Source of the DNA: Crateriforma spongiae
Lineage (GTDB): Bacteria > Planctomycetota > Planctomycetia > Pirellulales > Pirellulaceae
Direction of reading: 5' to 3'
Length of the DNA: 41,990 bases
NCBI RefSeq assembly: GCF_012290005.1
Contig: NZ_JAAXMS010000007.1
Location: forward strand, 1 to 41,990
The notes beneath the pieces were generated by a model, which made no database searches, was not told the origin of the DNA, and worked only from the letters and a program-made list of their open reading frames with translations. Shown here one piece after another: positions 1-8,875 of this stretch. Every line of letters begins with the position of its first letter. The first letter of the stretch is position 1. The translations under genes and the position numbers were made by a program.

Positions 1-362
1 ATCGTCCGCATCGATTCAACGAGCGTGCGTTGATCATCGTTGTACCCCTTGGGTGCCACCAAACATGCCCTGACACAAGTGTGTCTTTATGGGGAGGCCG
101 CGGGAGGAAGTCAAGAAAAATGTGGCGTGTAGGTTTTGGTCAAACGCTGGCGCGTTCGGCATCTGTGATGAGGTGAGTCCGCACGTTCTTATTGGCTGTC
201 GCTGAGCGAGGGTGCTTCACCTTCCCGCACCGTGGGAGGGTCGGAATCGAGGAACGAGATTCCGGGGAGGGGGCTCTTAGCCGGCGCGCCCTCCCCTCGC
301 TAAGGCTCGACCCTCCCGGAGGGAGGATGAAGCTGCGTTGCCGCGGCGTTGGTCCGCTTGGC
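1..362. other. Left-edge intergenic stretch
   Basis: No convincing gene is visible here. Open frames on both strands are short and have no recognisable family features. The stretch contains a cluster of G-rich inverted repeats (listed separately at 234-325) just downstream of the exchanger gene, which ends at 363 on the minus strand. The first 200 bases show nothing I can name. Confidence 0.6.
234..325. repeat. G-rich nested inverted repeats downstream of the exchanger gene
   Basis: GGGAGGGTCG (234-243) is matched exactly by its reverse complement CGACCCTCCC (308-317). Inside this pair, a G-run at 264-274 can pair with GCCCTCCCC near 289-297. A short hairpin, CCCTC-CCG-GAGGG, lies at 311-323. 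No T-run follows, so this is not a classical intrinsic terminator. It may be a dispersed intergenic repeat or a structured 3' end of the minus-strand transcript. Confidence 0.5.
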
Positions 363-1631
363 TTATTTGTAGGTCAGCCAGGACGAGATCGTTTCGGTCC
401 ACGCCCATCCGGACACGGTGCCGACGACGTACAACACGAACGTCGCGTATAGCGCCAACAACCAAGTCGCCTTGGGTCGGCCCATGCGGATCAGACGGGC
501 GCCGTCGTCGGCAGTCGTCCGGGGGCCGATGAAGTAAACCAGGAACGCGGCCGTCGTCAGGATCAGCAACAGTGACAAAATCTGCGACGTCGGTTGTGCG
601 ATTTCCGGAGGCATTTGGATCGGTCCAAAAGCCAACGTGTAAGCGAACAATGGCAACCCGAGTGCAAAACCGATGTCGAACACATTGCTGCCCAGGGCGT
701 TGGCCACCGCGTCGTCATAGTCGCCGTCGCGGGCATCACGGATCGACATCACGGTGTCGGGAACACTGGTCGCCATCGACGCAAAAATGACCGCCACGAA
801 CACCGACGCCATGCCCAAGCCCTGGAACTGAAACCCAAGAAGCGAGTACCCCGGATTGTCCACGTTGGCCGGGCCACTGCCCAGCCAATGGCAGGCCATC
901 ACCAAGACGTAACAGGCGACACCGATCACCGCGACGGACGTCAATAACATCGGCCAAGCGTTCCAGGTTTCGCTGTGGATCCGCTGGGTGTGCTTTTCGC
1001 GAATGAAGGCGCGTTCCAGATCCAACAGCGGTCCGCCGGAAATCCAGTAGAAGACTTTACCGATCCATCCGGCGGGTTGATCGTCGTCATCACCCTCAGC
1101 TTCGTCCGCGTCGGTTGCCGTGACGTTACCGCTTGGATTGCGACGCATCGATAACAGCATGTACGCCAGGTAAACCAGGTACATCAGGATCAGAATGCCG
1201 CCTTGCCACCAATCCAGTGTGGGGCGCGTCAACAGGATCAGAACCGCGACTTCGCAGATCAACAATGCCAATCCGTCACGCAGGATCACTTTGCTGTGAA
1301 CATCGATGGAGGTGACTTTTCGACCGGCGATCGTGGCACCGATGACCGAAAAAATGCACGCCGCGGGAATGATCATGCCGTTGAACAGGGCGCTGCCGGC
1401 GGTGGTTCCCAGCCCGATCGCAAAGCCTTCTTCGTCTTTCAGGAAGAACAATGCGATGAACGTGGTCAGCAATTCAGGGATGGAACTGCTGATCGCATTG
1501 ATGGTGCCGCCGCGGACGCCTTCGGAAAGGTTGCGTCCCAAGTATTCCGACGCGATTTCGAACCCGTCGCAGGCACGCCAGATGACCAGGCAGGTCAACA
1601 GAATCACCAACAGCGGAATGACAATGCCCAT
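363..1631 (-). CDS. Sodium/calcium exchanger-family (CaCA) membrane protein
   Basis: An integral membrane cation antiporter of the CaCA superfamily, expected to exchange Ca2+ or another cation for Na+ or H+ across the inner membrane. The two inverted alpha-repeats of the family are visible. Repeat 1 is at about residues 41-90, with SSIPELLTT carrying the acidic ion ligand E53 and GTTAGSALFNG after it. Repeat 2 is at about 282-330, with SMATSVPDTV (D292 in the acidic position) and NALGSNVFDIG. The halves are joined by a hydrophilic loop with an acidic run at about 174-185 (DADEAEGDDDDQ), a possible cytosolic regulatory segment. The 422-residue length is normal. The ATG start lies 84 bases downstream of the topoisomerase gene on the same strand, so co-transcription is possible. 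The ion specificity cannot be read from the sequence. Confidence 0.88.
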   Translation of the reverse strand: MGIVIPLLVILLTCLVIWRACDGFEIASEYLGRNLSEGVRGGTINAISSSIPELLTTFIALFFLKDEEGFAIGLGTTAGSALFNGMIIPAACIFSVIGATIAGRKVTSIDVHSKVILRDGLALLICEVAVLILLTRPTLDWWQGGILILMYLVYLAYMLLSMRRNPSGNVTATDADEAEGDDDDQPAGWIGKVFYWISGGPLLDLERAFIREKHTQRIHSETWNAWPMLLTSVAVIGVACYVLVMACHWLGSGPANVDNPGYSLLGFQFQGLGMASVFVAVIFASMATSVPDTVMSIRDARDGDYDDAVANALGSNVFDIGFALGLPLFAYTLAFGPIQMPPEIAQPTSQILSLLLILTTAAFLVYFIGPRTTADDGARLIRMGRPKATWLLALYATFVLYVVGTVSGWAWTETISSWLTYK

Positions 1632-1715
1632 GAAGTTCGTTCAGCGATGGTACGAAAAGAGAAACCGCCCACGCGACGTCCGCACGATATCGGCGGAAAC
1701 GATTGTCGGTAACAA

Positions 1716-4151
1716 TCAAGCGTCGGTGTCTTCTTCCAGTACGGGTGGTTGCACCGGAGCGGTGATGATTTCGGCGATCTGGCCGTTCTTTTGGATTTCG
1801 GTTCCACGCCCGCCGCGCGACGTGACGCGGTACTTCGCCGTGCTGATCGTTTTCTTGGCACCACGGTTGGTCACCACGGTCATCAAATCACGGTCCCCCG
1901 TGCTGGCCTTGAATCCCAGAACGCGGTCGTCTTTCGCCAAGCGGATCAACGTCACGCCTTTGCCGGGACCGGACAAGTAGTTGATTTCTTCGGCGTCACA
2001 GATCATCGCCCGGCATTGTTGTGTGACGGCCAAGACGACTTCGGTTCCGTCGACGACTTGGACATCGATGACGTCCGCACCGGCGGGGACTCGGGCGAAC
2101 CGGCGACCGGACCGCGTGGATGGTTCGACGAAGTTTTCCAAGCCGAATCGCAGGGCGAACCCGGCACTGGTGGCCGCCAGGGCGTGCGCCGCGGGACAGT
2201 AATCGGGATGCTTGGGGTCTTCTTTGACTTCCCCGATCATCCGCGGGTCAAAGGACACCGCGGCGACGATTCGTTCGCCGTCTTTCATCTTGAACAGCTT
2301 TTGGATCGGTTCACCGAATCCGGTGGACGCCGGGATGTCGATCAGTCGCGTGGTGTAACAAACGCCCATGGATGAAAACAGACCCAAGGTTGCACGCGTG
2401 CTGCCGCCCAGGACGGTCAGCACACTGTCGCCCTGGCGGACGCGACTTTTGGACGGGTCGGCGATCTGTTTTTGTCGTTTGATCCAACCGTCGCGGGTGA
2501 TCATCACGTGACAATCTTCGGCGACGATGAAATCTTCTTCGGTGTATTCGGCGACTTCGACGTCGGCGTCGATCCGCGTACGCCGTTTGGCGGCGTCATC
2601 GCTGGCGTGGTTCTTGATCAGTTCGTTGATCTCATCACGAATGATTTGCCAGCGGCCGGATTGATTGGTGTCGCGTGTGTCTTCCTTCAACAGTTTGCGG
2701 ATCTGGCGGGCGCGACGATTCTTGTCCTTCAGTTCGTCCAAGATCAGATTGATTTCCAACCGAGCAAGGCGATACAGCTTCAGTTCCAAAATCGCATCGG
2801 TCTGTTCCTCATCTAGTCCGCCTTTGGATGCGGGGAACCGCTTCATGATCTTTTGCGCCGCGTCGGCTTTGCCATCGCTGTTGCGGATGATCTTGATGAT
2901 CGTATCCAAGGCGTCGAAGATCAGCGCGAAGCCTTCCAGGATATGAATCCGTCGCTCCAAGGCTTTCAGTTCGTTGGTTAGCCGTTCGGTGACGACGTCC
3001 AAGCGGAACTTCAGGAAGTACCACAAGATCTCTTTCAACGACAGCTTGTCTGGTTGGCCGACTTCCGGGTTGGTGGTCGGGACCAGACAGGTCAAGTTGA
3101 CGTTGAAGTTGGATTGCAGTTGGGTGTGTTTGTAAAGGTACGCCAAGACCTTGTTTTCGTCGGCGTCCTTCTTCAATTGCAATTCAATGCAAATGTCGGC
3201 GGTCGACAGGTCACGCACCTCTTGGACCAACGGCAGCTTGCTGCTGTAGACCAGTTCGCCGATGCGTTCGACCAGGGTGGATTTATTGACACCGAACGGG
3301 ATCTCGGTGATCTGCAGGATCTTGCCGGCCTTGGTGGTCTTGGCCGGTGCGGCGACGCCGCGCAATTTGATGCTGCCGCCACCGGTCGCGTAGATCTCGC
3401 GCAGTTCTTCCTTGGTGTTGATGACTTGGCCGCCGGTTGGGAAATCCGGGCCTTGGATGGCATCGCGGGCGACCAGTTGGTAGTCCTTGATTTCCGGGTC
3501 TTTCAACAGTTTCAACAGCGCGCCGCAGACTTCTTTCAGGTTGTGCGGCGGGATGTTGGTGGCCATCCCCACGGCGATGCCCGTCGCGCCGTTGACCAAC
3601 AGGTTGGGCACGCGGCTGGGCAGGACGACGGGTTCTTCGCGGCTGCCGTCATAGTTGGGTTTGTAGGCGACGGTGCGGCTGGCCAAGTCCGCCAGGATTT
3701 CCGACGAAATCGCCGTCATGCGGCATTCGGTGTATCGCATCGCCGCGGCATTGTCGCCGTCGATGCTGCCGAAGTTGCCGCTGCCGTCGATCAGGGGGAC
3801 ACGCATCGCGAACGGCTGGGCCATGCGGACCAAGGCTTCGTAGATGCTGCTGTCGCCGTGGGGGTGAAAGTTACCCATCACGTCGCCGACGACTTTGGCG
3901 CATTTGCGGTGCTTGGCGGTCGAATTCAGCCCCTGTTGGCTCATCGTGTACAGGATCCGCCGCTGGACCGGTTTCAGCCCGTCGCGGACATCGGGCAGCG
4001 CCCGGCTGGTGATGACCGACAGACTGTAATTCAGATAGCGGGCTTGGGCCGCCTGTCGCAGCGGCGTGCCGATTTGTAGGTCGGCATCATCCGATGGGCC
4101 TTGCGCGGTCTGGCTGCGTTTGCTGTTGCGTTGAGATCGACGTTTCGCCAC
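1716..4151 (-). CDS. parC: DNA topoisomerase IV subunit A (ParC-type type IIA topoisomerase A subunit)
   Basis: The DNA-cleaving subunit of a type IIA topoisomerase, 811 residues. The quinolone-resistance region is [12 protein letters not shown], with S101 and E105 at the GyrA Ser83/Asp87 positions. The catalytic tyrosine is Y140 in MRYTECRM. The C-terminal beta-pinwheel starts at about residue 535. Its first blade has GWIKRQ followed by RQGDS, then a GFGEP segment, a pattern close to E. coli ParC (GWVR, AGDS, GQGEP). The GyrA-box (QRRGGKG) expected in blade 1 of gyrase is absent. A similar SRGGRG sits at about 778-783 in the last blade. I therefore prefer ParC over GyrA, but the partner B subunit is not in the window, so a gyrase role is not excluded. 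The start is GTG, with AGGAA about 11 bases upstream. Confidence 0.85.
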   Translation of the reverse strand: MAKRRSQRNSKRSQTAQGPSDDADLQIGTPLRQAAQARYLNYSLSVITSRALPDVRDGLKPVQRRILYTMSQQGLNSTAKHRKCAKVVGDVMGNFHPHGDSSIYEALVRMAQPFAMRVPLIDGSGNFGSIDGDNAAAMRYTECRMTAISSEILADLASRTVAYKPNYDGSREEPVVLPSRVPNLLVNGATGIAVGMATNIPPHNLKEVCGALLKLLKDPEIKDYQLVARDAIQGPDFPTGGQVINTKEELREIYATGGGSIKLRGVAAPAKTTKAGKILQITEIPFGVNKSTLVERIGELVYSSKLPLVQEVRDLSTADICIELQLKKDADENKVLAYLYKHTQLQSNFNVNLTCLVPTTNPEVGQPDKLSLKEILWYFLKFRLDVVTERLTNELKALERRIHILEGFALIFDALDTIIKIIRNSDGKADAAQKIMKRFPASKGGLDEEQTDAILELKLYRLARLEINLILDELKDKNRRARQIRKLLKEDTRDTNQSGRWQIIRDEINELIKNHASDDAAKRRTRIDADVEVAEYTEEDFIVAEDCHVMITRDGWIKRQKQIADPSKSRVRQGDSVLTVLGGSTRATLGLFSSMGVCYTTRLIDIPASTGFGEPIQKLFKMKDGERIVAAVSFDPRMIGEVKEDPKHPDYCPAAHALAATSAGFALRFGLENFVEPSTRSGRRFARVPAGADVIDVQVVDGTEVVLAVTQQCRAMICDAEEINYLSGPGKGVTLIRLAKDDRVLGFKASTGDRDLMTVVTNRGAKKTISTAKYRVTSRGGRGTEIQKNGQIAEIITAPVQPPVLEEDTDA

Positions 4152-4609
4152 TCGCGAGGGTTCCTGACGGGCGTTGGGGGACGGTCGGTCCGCGGTCGGT
4201 CACAGATGCGGGAGATGTGAATCTGTGTCGTTTGCGGGATGGATGCGGTTTATAGCGGTCAGACCCGTTCCGGCGGAACCGCCGATCGGGCAAGTGGTCC
4301 GCGTTGCCCCGGCCGGTGGGTGTGGGCAAAGATCGACTGGCAGGGGGGATCACGCGGTCGAATCGGATTCATCGGCTGGGCGGGATTCAGTGCCTGGGGC
4401 GGGCCGCCGGGTTTTGTCGATCGCATCGTGCCCGGTTGTAAAGGTCATCGGCGTCACGCGTGATGTCCGAAACAGGTCGATAGTCCGAGACAGACCGGGT
4501 CCGATCGATGCCGCAGGAGGCGAGTGTCGGAAGCGGAGCACAGGCTGGTTTGGTGACCTTGGGCTGACAGTCCGTTTAGCGGTTACCGACAAGGAAGGAA
4601 AGACGAACG
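4152..4609. other. Divergent intergenic region without a recognised gene
   Basis: This 458-base gap separates the minus-strand parC start from the plus-strand secreted-protein gene and should hold both promoters. I found no convincing -35/-10 pair. A nine-base direct repeat CGGTCGGTC occurs at 4182-4190 and 4193-4201. The purine-rich AAGGAAGGAAAG at 4591-4602 is a clear ribosome-binding site for the gene starting at 4610. Open frames here have no family features. Confidence 0.6.
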
Positions 4610-5140
4610 ATGGAACGTTCTTGGAAGCATCTCGCTGCGGTCGGCGCGGCGATCGTCGGCTCGATCGGCTGGTCCGCGGTTGCCGTGGCCCAATCGTTTG
4701 ACGGCCAGATCATTAGCTCGCACGTGGTCAGCGACGAAGTCGTCGGCACCACCGGCTCGGTCGACGGCATGGTCGTCGATGGGGGCGTGGTCGATGGCGG
4801 AACAGTCGTCAACGGCTCGATGGCCGGCGGTTCGGTCGCCCAACGCCGCGACTATGGCCAACCCGACCTGTTTTACAACTACTACACCCAGGGCAACGCC
4901 AATTCGGCCAACGCCCAGATGTACGTGTCGCCCGTTCCGGTGCCCGCGTTTGTCGGACACACGTTCAACACGTATCAGCCGTGGTATCCCCATCATTACC
5001 TGTATTGGCATGTCGACCGTTACCACAACAACTATGACAACGGTCGCGGAATGAATCGCACCAAAGCGGTGTATTACAGCCCGCCCGTCCGCCAAGCGGC
5101 CAGTAACTTCTATTGGAACGTGCTGCGGATTCCCCGCTGA
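4610..5140 (+). CDS. Small secreted protein of unknown function, Tyr/His/Trp-rich C-terminal half
   Basis: I do not recognise a named family. The 176-residue product starts with a typical Sec signal peptide (MERSW, then a hydrophobic run; likely cleavage after the AVA at residue 27). A valine/glycine/aspartate low-complexity segment follows at about 39-78, with VVDGGVVDGG-type repeats. The rest is aromatic and polar (YNYYTQ, TYQPWYPHHYLYWH) and ends NFYWNVLRIPR. The protein is probably exported to the periplasm or cell surface. A strong purine-rich ribosome-binding site at 4591-4602 supports the start. A second, smaller secreted protein at 5341 on the same strand has a similar plan (signal peptide, Pro/Tyr/His-rich body, aromatic-basic C-terminus), so the two may be distant paralogues. 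Confidence 0.75.
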   Translation: MERSWKHLAAVGAAIVGSIGWSAVAVAQSFDGQIISSHVVSDEVVGTTGSVDGMVVDGGVVDGGTVVNGSMAGGSVAQRRDYGQPDLFYNYYTQGNANSANAQMYVSPVPVPAFVGHTFNTYQPWYPHHYLYWHVDRYHNNYDNGRGMNRTKAVYYSPPVRQAASNFYWNVLRIPR

Positions 5141-5340
5141 TGCCGACTTTTGGGTGACCCGGTTCCGAGGTGACCCGTTGCGATTGAGTTGTTCCGTGGT
5201 GGCGTCGTCTCGCGAAATCGGGGCGTCCTGCGACGGCGCGGATCGTGACGGCAGGTGCCCGTTGTTGGACCGCATCACCGACCCCAACTACTGTTCACTG
5301 AAAGAACCAATACCCACGTGATCTGATCGGGAACCGACCG

Positions 5341-5718
5341 ATGACCAAACGCATTCTTTTCGCCGTCGCCGTGTTGGGCGGTCTGTTCGCCACCAGCGGA
5401 TCCGCTCAAGCGGGTGATCCGTACGGCATGACGCACATTTGGAAGATGAACCAGGCGGCCAATCGCCCCTGGCACGGCGCGTATCAGTACCAGCAATACG
5501 GTCAACCGACCGCGCTGGTCGTTCCGCCGACCGCCCACATGCGTCAGACCTATTCATGGGGCGTCAGCCAAAACCTGATGTACCCGCTGAATCACCAGTT
5601 CGGACGTAGTGCCAGCTATCCTGGCGCCGCCGCGCCGGGCCAGTTTTTGAACACGCCCAATTGGCCCAGCCACACCGATCAGTTCGGCATCTACTACGTC
5701 CGCGGTCCGTGGCGCTAA
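5341..5718 (+). CDS. Small secreted protein of unknown function
   Basis: No named family recognised. The product has 125 residues with a clear Sec signal peptide (MTKR, hydrophobic core, AQA cleavage site, mature start near G25). The mature part is rich in Tyr, Gln, Pro, His and Trp, with no cysteines, and ends GIYYVRGPWR. Short resemblances to the 4610 product are a VVPP..H..QTY segment compared with VPVPAFVGH..NTY, and the aromatic-then-basic C-terminal end. It is followed by two hairpins (5740-5757 and 5786-5819) that probably end its transcript before the convergent SDR gene. Location outside the cytoplasm is inferred from the signal peptide only. Confidence 0.75.
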   Translation: MTKRILFAVAVLGGLFATSGSAQAGDPYGMTHIWKMNQAANRPWHGAYQYQQYGQPTALVVPPTAHMRQTYSWGVSQNLMYPLNHQFGRSASYPGAAAPGQFLNTPNWPSHTDQFGIYYVRGPWR

Positions 5719-5739
5719 GCCGTCCGAACCGTCGCCCTG

Positions 5740-5757
5740 CCGGTCGGTTGCGACCGG
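5740..5757 (+). terminator. Hairpin downstream of the secreted-protein gene
   Basis: CCGGTCG (5740-5746) and CGACCGG (5751-5757) form a perfect 7-bp stem with a 4-base loop, 21 bases after the stop codon at 5718. No T-tract follows, so this is a weak candidate alone. It may act with the next hairpin. Confidence 0.4.
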
Positions 5758-5785
5758 TCCAGTGGTGTGAATGACTTTCAACAGG

Positions 5786-5826
5786 CGAGCCGTGCCGGAA
5801 GAAATTCTGGGACGGCTCGTTTCGGT
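5786..5826 (+). terminator. Putative terminator between convergent genes
   Basis: CGAGCCGT (5786-5793) pairs perfectly with ACGGCTCG (5812-5819) around an 18-base loop, followed by TTTCGGTT. It lies between the end of the secreted-protein gene (5718) and the end of the minus-strand SDR gene (5843), where a terminator is expected. Confidence 0.5.
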
Positions 5827-5842
5827 TCATGCCGGTTGATCG

Positions 5843-6682
5843 TTATTCCGATGCTTGTTGGGCGGCTTCGATCCGATACATTTCGCGCCACGGCAATTGA
5901 ATGCCGCCGTCGATCGTCAGGGTGCTGCCGGTGACGTACTGGCTGTGCGGGTGGCACAGAAAGACCACCGCGTGTCCGATTTCGGCGGGTTCGCCCAGCC
6001 GTCCGGCCGGCAGCGTTTCGGCCTGCTGTTGAAGCGTTTCTTCGGTGAAGAACTTTCGTTCGCCCGGCGTATTGATCCAACCCGGATGGATCGTGTTGAC
6101 GCGAATGTTGTGGCTGATCAGTTCGACCGCCGCCGTCTTGGACATCTGGTCGTTGGCCGCCTTGGCCATGTTGTAGGCCATCGAACCGGGCATGCCGCTG
6201 TGGGCTTGGGGGCTGCTGATGACAACGATGTTGCCGCCCTGGCCACGTCGGACCATCGATATGGCCGCCGCGCGGGTCGTGTAAAACGCGCCCCACATGC
6301 TGACGTCGATGGTTTTTCGAAACCCGTCCAGGTCCGCTTCGATCATCGTTTGGCGATCGCTGTAGGCGGCGTTGCTGACGAAGATGTCCAGGTGGCCCAA
6401 GTGATCCAGCGATTGTTTGATCAGCGTTTCGGCACCTTCCTGACTGGCCAGGTCGGCGCCGACCGCATGAGCCGGGACGTCGTGACGCCGGCAGCCTTCA
6501 ATCGCTTCGGCGGCCTCGGACGCGTGCCGGTGATAGTGAACCACGCATTCGCACCCGGCGGCGGCCAGCTGCTGGACGATGCCCCGGCCGATCCCGCGGG
6601 ACGAACCGGTGACCAGTGCTTTCTTTCCCTCCAGCGGCCGTGCCGGGTCGATCGCAGGCAATTCGTAGGCGGGCGTGGGCAT
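5843..6682 (-). CDS. SDR-family NAD(P)-dependent oxidoreductase
   Basis: A classical short-chain dehydrogenase/reductase of 279 residues, the usual length. The Rossmann cofactor motif TGSSRGIG is at 25-32, the structural NAA at 104-106, the catalytic serine in VISSPQ (about 156-157), and the active-site Y170 and K174 in YNMAK. The C-terminal DGG motif (TIDGG) is also present. The frame stays open to 7267, but that extension overlaps the regulator gene and is not SDR-like; the ATG at 6680-6682, with AGGA upstream, begins the family homology. It points away from the BMC operon and shares its upstream region. It could act on a sugar, polyol or hydroxy-acid linked to that pathway, but the substrate cannot be read from the sequence. 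Confidence 0.9.
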   Translation of the reverse strand: MPTPAYELPAIDPARPLEGKKALVTGSSRGIGRGIVQQLAAAGCECVVHYHRHASEAAEAIEGCRRHDVPAHAVGADLASQEGAETLIKQSLDHLGHLDIFVSNAAYSDRQTMIEADLDGFRKTIDVSMWGAFYTTRAAAISMVRRGQGGNIVVISSPQAHSGMPGSMAYNMAKAANDQMSKTAAVELISHNIRVNTIHPGWINTPGERKFFTEETLQQQAETLPAGRLGEPAEIGHAVVFLCHPHSQYVTGSTLTIDGGIQLPWREMYRIEAAQQASE

Positions 6683-6953
6683 TTTGACAGAAATCCTGCA
6701 AGGCGGGTGATGGCGGCCGGGCGGGGAACAGTCCCGCGTCAAGTCCGAATTATGGCCTTTGCACAGCCTTCGCGACAGCGATCGAGACCCAGAATGCGGT
6801 GAAATGGCGACATGAGAATGGAAGGATTGTCGCACCTTGTGAAGGAAATCGTCAAAAATGAAAAAGTTTTGCCGTGAGCCTGTTGATCTGCTTCTTCGTT
6901 GGAAGCATTCTTTCACCTGAGGGCAGAAAACTTTCACCGGAGGTCCCGCCGTT
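6683..6953. promoter_or_regulatory. Divergent control region of the BMC locus and the SDR gene
   Basis: This 271-base region lies between the minus-strand SDR gene and the DeoR-type regulator that opens the BMC operon. It carries an exact direct repeat CTTTCACC at 6910-6917 and 6931-6938, whose copies start 21 bases (two helical turns) apart and end against the ribosome-binding site GGAGG (6939-6943). That placement would suit an autoregulatory operator. A third copy of the octamer lies at 8523-8530 before the first shell gene. The same octamer also occurs inside the hrpA coding region, so its presence alone is not diagnostic. I could not identify a convincing -35/-10 pair. Confidence 0.45.
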
Positions 6954-7745
6954 TTGGCCACCTTGTCCCAGAATCGCCGCGAAAAGCTTCGCCAGTTGGT
7001 CCAGACGCAGGGTTTTGTGTCGTTGGGCGACTTGGCGTCGACGCTGGAGGTCAGCGAATCGACGGTTCGTCGTGACTTGGAATCGCTGGAACAGGCGGGG
7101 CAGGCGCGTCGGACCCACGGCGGCGTTTTCTGGACCGGCGAAGGCGACAAGATGCCGGTCTTCGCCAACCGCCGGGATGACCGCTGGGCGGCCAAGCGGG
7201 CGATCGGCAAGTTGGCGTCAGAGATGATCGACGACGACGAAACTGTGCTGCTGGACGGTGGCAGCACGACCTACGAGATCGCCCGGCACCTGGTCGGACG
7301 ACCGTTGCAGGTGGTGACCAACAGTTTGCCGGTGGCTTACCTGCTTTCAGCCAGCGATTCGATCGACTTGATCATGATCGGCGGCTGTGTCCGGGGGCGT
7401 ACGGCGGTGGCCATCGGGCCATTGGCCGACTTGATGCTAGCGCAAATCAACGTCTCCAAGGCGTTCTTGTCGGTCGCCGGTGTGACCGAACGAGGCTACT
7501 TCAACAGCGACATGATGCTGGTCGAAAGCGAAAAACAAATGCTGAAGGCTGCCGACGAAGCGATCGTTGTGGCCGACAGCAGCAAGTTCGGTCGCGTCAG
7601 CCTGTCGCGGATGTGCGGATTACAGGACGTGGCCCGAGTGGTCACCGACGATGGCTTGAATTCACAGTGGAAAGGCTGGCTAAAAGCTGCCGGCGTCGAA
7701 CTAGCCTTGGCTAGTGGCGTTTCACGAAGCGGACAGGACGAATGA
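6954..7745 (+). CDS. DeoR/GlpR-family transcriptional regulator of the BMC locus
   Basis: A sugar-metabolism repressor-type protein of 263 residues. The N-terminal winged helix-turn-helix is at about residues 6-58 (REKLRQLV, then [24 protein letters not shown] and the THGG wing). The C-terminal phosphosugar-sensing domain has [15 protein letters not shown] and VVTNSLPVA. The start is TTG at 6954, chosen because GGAGG at 6939-6943 is ideally spaced 10 bases upstream. It is the first gene of the plus-strand BMC operon, and its stop overlaps the pduL start by four bases (ATGA), so the two are translationally coupled. By analogy with the family it should bind the upstream region and release it when a sugar phosphate accumulates. 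The actual effector is unknown. Confidence 0.93.
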   Translation: MATLSQNRREKLRQLVQTQGFVSLGDLASTLEVSESTVRRDLESLEQAGQARRTHGGVFWTGEGDKMPVFANRRDDRWAAKRAIGKLASEMIDDDETVLLDGGSTTYEIARHLVGRPLQVVTNSLPVAYLLSASDSIDLIMIGGCVRGRTAVAIGPLADLMLAQINVSKAFLSVAGVTERGYFNSDMMLVESEKQMLKAADEAIVVADSSKFGRVSLSRMCGLQDVARVVTDDGLNSQWKGWLKAAGVELALASGVSRSGQDE

Positions 7746-8479
7746 ACAATCCAACAATCGATCGCAATCAAATCGAGTCGATGGTGCGGGCCGCGATTCG
7801 CGGTGCATCCGGAGCGACAGGTCAATGCACCGGAGCCGCCGTGGCGGAACAGCCGCCCGGTTGGGTCGACGGCAAGCCGAACCTGCGTGTCAGCATTTCC
7901 GCGCGGCACTGTCACTTGACCGACGAACATGTGGAAACCCTGTTCGGCCCCGGAAGTGTGCTGGAGCCTGAAAAGGATCTGTACCAAGACGGCTTTTATG
8001 CGGCCAAGCAGACCGTGATGGTCGTCGGCCCCCGCCGTCGCATGTTGCCCAACGTGCGTGTGCTGGGCCCAACGCGTGGTGCATCGCAAGTGGAATTGGC
8101 GTTCACGGATTCCATTTCGCTGGGCATCGACGCGCCGGTTCGCCATAGCGGCAAGATCGACGGCACGCCCGGTTGCGTGCTGGTCGGCCCCGCCGGCACG
8201 GTCCAGTTGGACCAGGGTGTCATTCGCGCGGCCCGTCACGTCCACATGAACTTTGCCGACGCCGATCATTTCGGTGTGCAAAACGGCGACATGATGCAAC
8301 TGATCGTCCGCAGCCCCGACTGTGGCGTCATCTTTGAAGACGTTCTGGTGCGGGCCGATGAGGCGGCCAAGCTGGAGGTCCACATCGATACCGATGAAGG
8401 CAATGCCTGTCATTTGGATGCGGCGACCGAAATCAAGCTCGTCCGCCAAGGCGGCGGTGCGTGTGGCTGCGGCGGCTGA
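7742..8479 (+). CDS. pduL: PduL-type phosphate acyltransferase of the microcompartment
   Basis: Converts acyl-CoA plus phosphate to acyl-phosphate plus CoA, recycling CoA inside the compartment. Both halves of the PduL fold show their histidine motifs: SARHCHLT (H56, H58) and ARHVHM (H166, H168), expected to bind the two metal ions. The [11 protein letters not shown] segment near the C-terminus is also typical. Residues 8-22 ([15 protein letters not shown]) form a probable amphipathic encapsulation helix, joined by a Gly/Ala-rich linker. An unusual GACGCGG tail ends the protein. It overlaps the regulator stop by four bases and is followed by a strong hairpin before the first shell gene. In this pathway the likely substrate is lactyl-CoA or propionyl-CoA; the choice is inference. 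Confidence 0.95.
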   Translation: MNNPTIDRNQIESMVRAAIRGASGATGQCTGAAVAEQPPGWVDGKPNLRVSISARHCHLTDEHVETLFGPGSVLEPEKDLYQDGFYAAKQTVMVVGPRRRMLPNVRVLGPTRGASQVELAFTDSISLGIDAPVRHSGKIDGTPGCVLVGPAGTVQLDQGVIRAARHVHMNFADADHFGVQNGDMMQLIVRSPDCGVIFEDVLVRADEAAKLEVHIDTDEGNACHLDAATEIKLVRQGGGACGCGG

Positions 8480-8497
8480 GGCCGGCCCGCGGCACCA

Positions 8498-8518
8498 TTG
8501 TCGATCCCCGATCGACAA
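8498..8518 (+). other. Intra-operon stem-loop upstream of the first BMC-H gene
   Basis: TTGTCGAT (8498-8505) and ATCGACAA (8511-8518) form a perfect 8-bp stem around CCCCG. A pyrimidine-rich stretch with TTTTT follows about 14 bases later (near 8532-8536), then the BMC-H1 start at 8572. It may be a partial terminator, an RNA-processing or mRNA-stabilising element, or a regulatory site. Confidence 0.5.
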
Positions 8519-8571
8519 CCATCTTTCACCCCTTTTTCCCTCTCGTTTCGTAAGTTCCTGAAGGCAACAAC

Positions 8572-8868
8572 ATGGCAAAAATCAGCGAAGCGCTCGGCAT
8601 GATTGAAACCAAGGGCTTTGTGTCCTTGGTCGAAGCCACCGACGCAATGATGAAGGCGGCCAACGTCCAATTCCTCGGCTGGGACAAGGTCGGTTCCGGC
8701 CTGGCCAGCGTGTTCGTCACCGGCGATGTCGCTGCGGTCAAAGCGGCCACCGATGCCGGTGCGAGTGCGGCCGGTCGCGTCGGCGAAGTCGTCAGCGTCC
8801 AAGTCATCCCTCGTCCGCATGAAGACCTGGAAAAGGTTTTGAAGCTGCCCGCCGCAGCGAAGAAGTGA
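8572..8868 (+). CDS. BMC-H shell protein 1 (hexameric Pfam00936 domain)
   Basis: A single-domain microcompartment shell protein of 98 residues that should form flat hexamers tiling the shell facets. The family hallmark near the N-terminus is [20 protein letters not shown], followed by KAANV. The pore loop is DKVGSGL (GSG at 41-43), close to the serine-lined pore of PduA-type hexamers, which suggests passage of small polar metabolites. The C-terminal [12 protein letters not shown] is also standard. It is separated from pduL by 92 bases and from the second BMC-H by 133 bases, the longest gap within the BMC operon. Both gaps contain hairpins, which may let this abundant protein be expressed above its neighbours. 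The ribosome-binding site is GAAGG. Confidence 0.97.
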   Translation: MAKISEALGMIETKGFVSLVEATDAMMKAANVQFLGWDKVGSGLASVFVTGDVAAVKAATDAGASAAGRVGEVVSVQVIPRPHEDLEKVLKLPAAAKK

Positions 8869-8875
8869 TTGGAAC

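Noticed and set aside
3054-4079. 341-codon open frame on the plus strand opposite parC
   Set aside because: Antisense shadow of the topoisomerase gene, with low-complexity Gly/Asp/Val composition and no motif.
6683-7267. N-terminal extension of the SDR frame (195 codons)
   Set aside because: It overlaps the DeoR-type regulator on the other strand, is Ser/Arg/Pro-rich and unlike SDR proteins; the family start fits ATG at 6680-6682.
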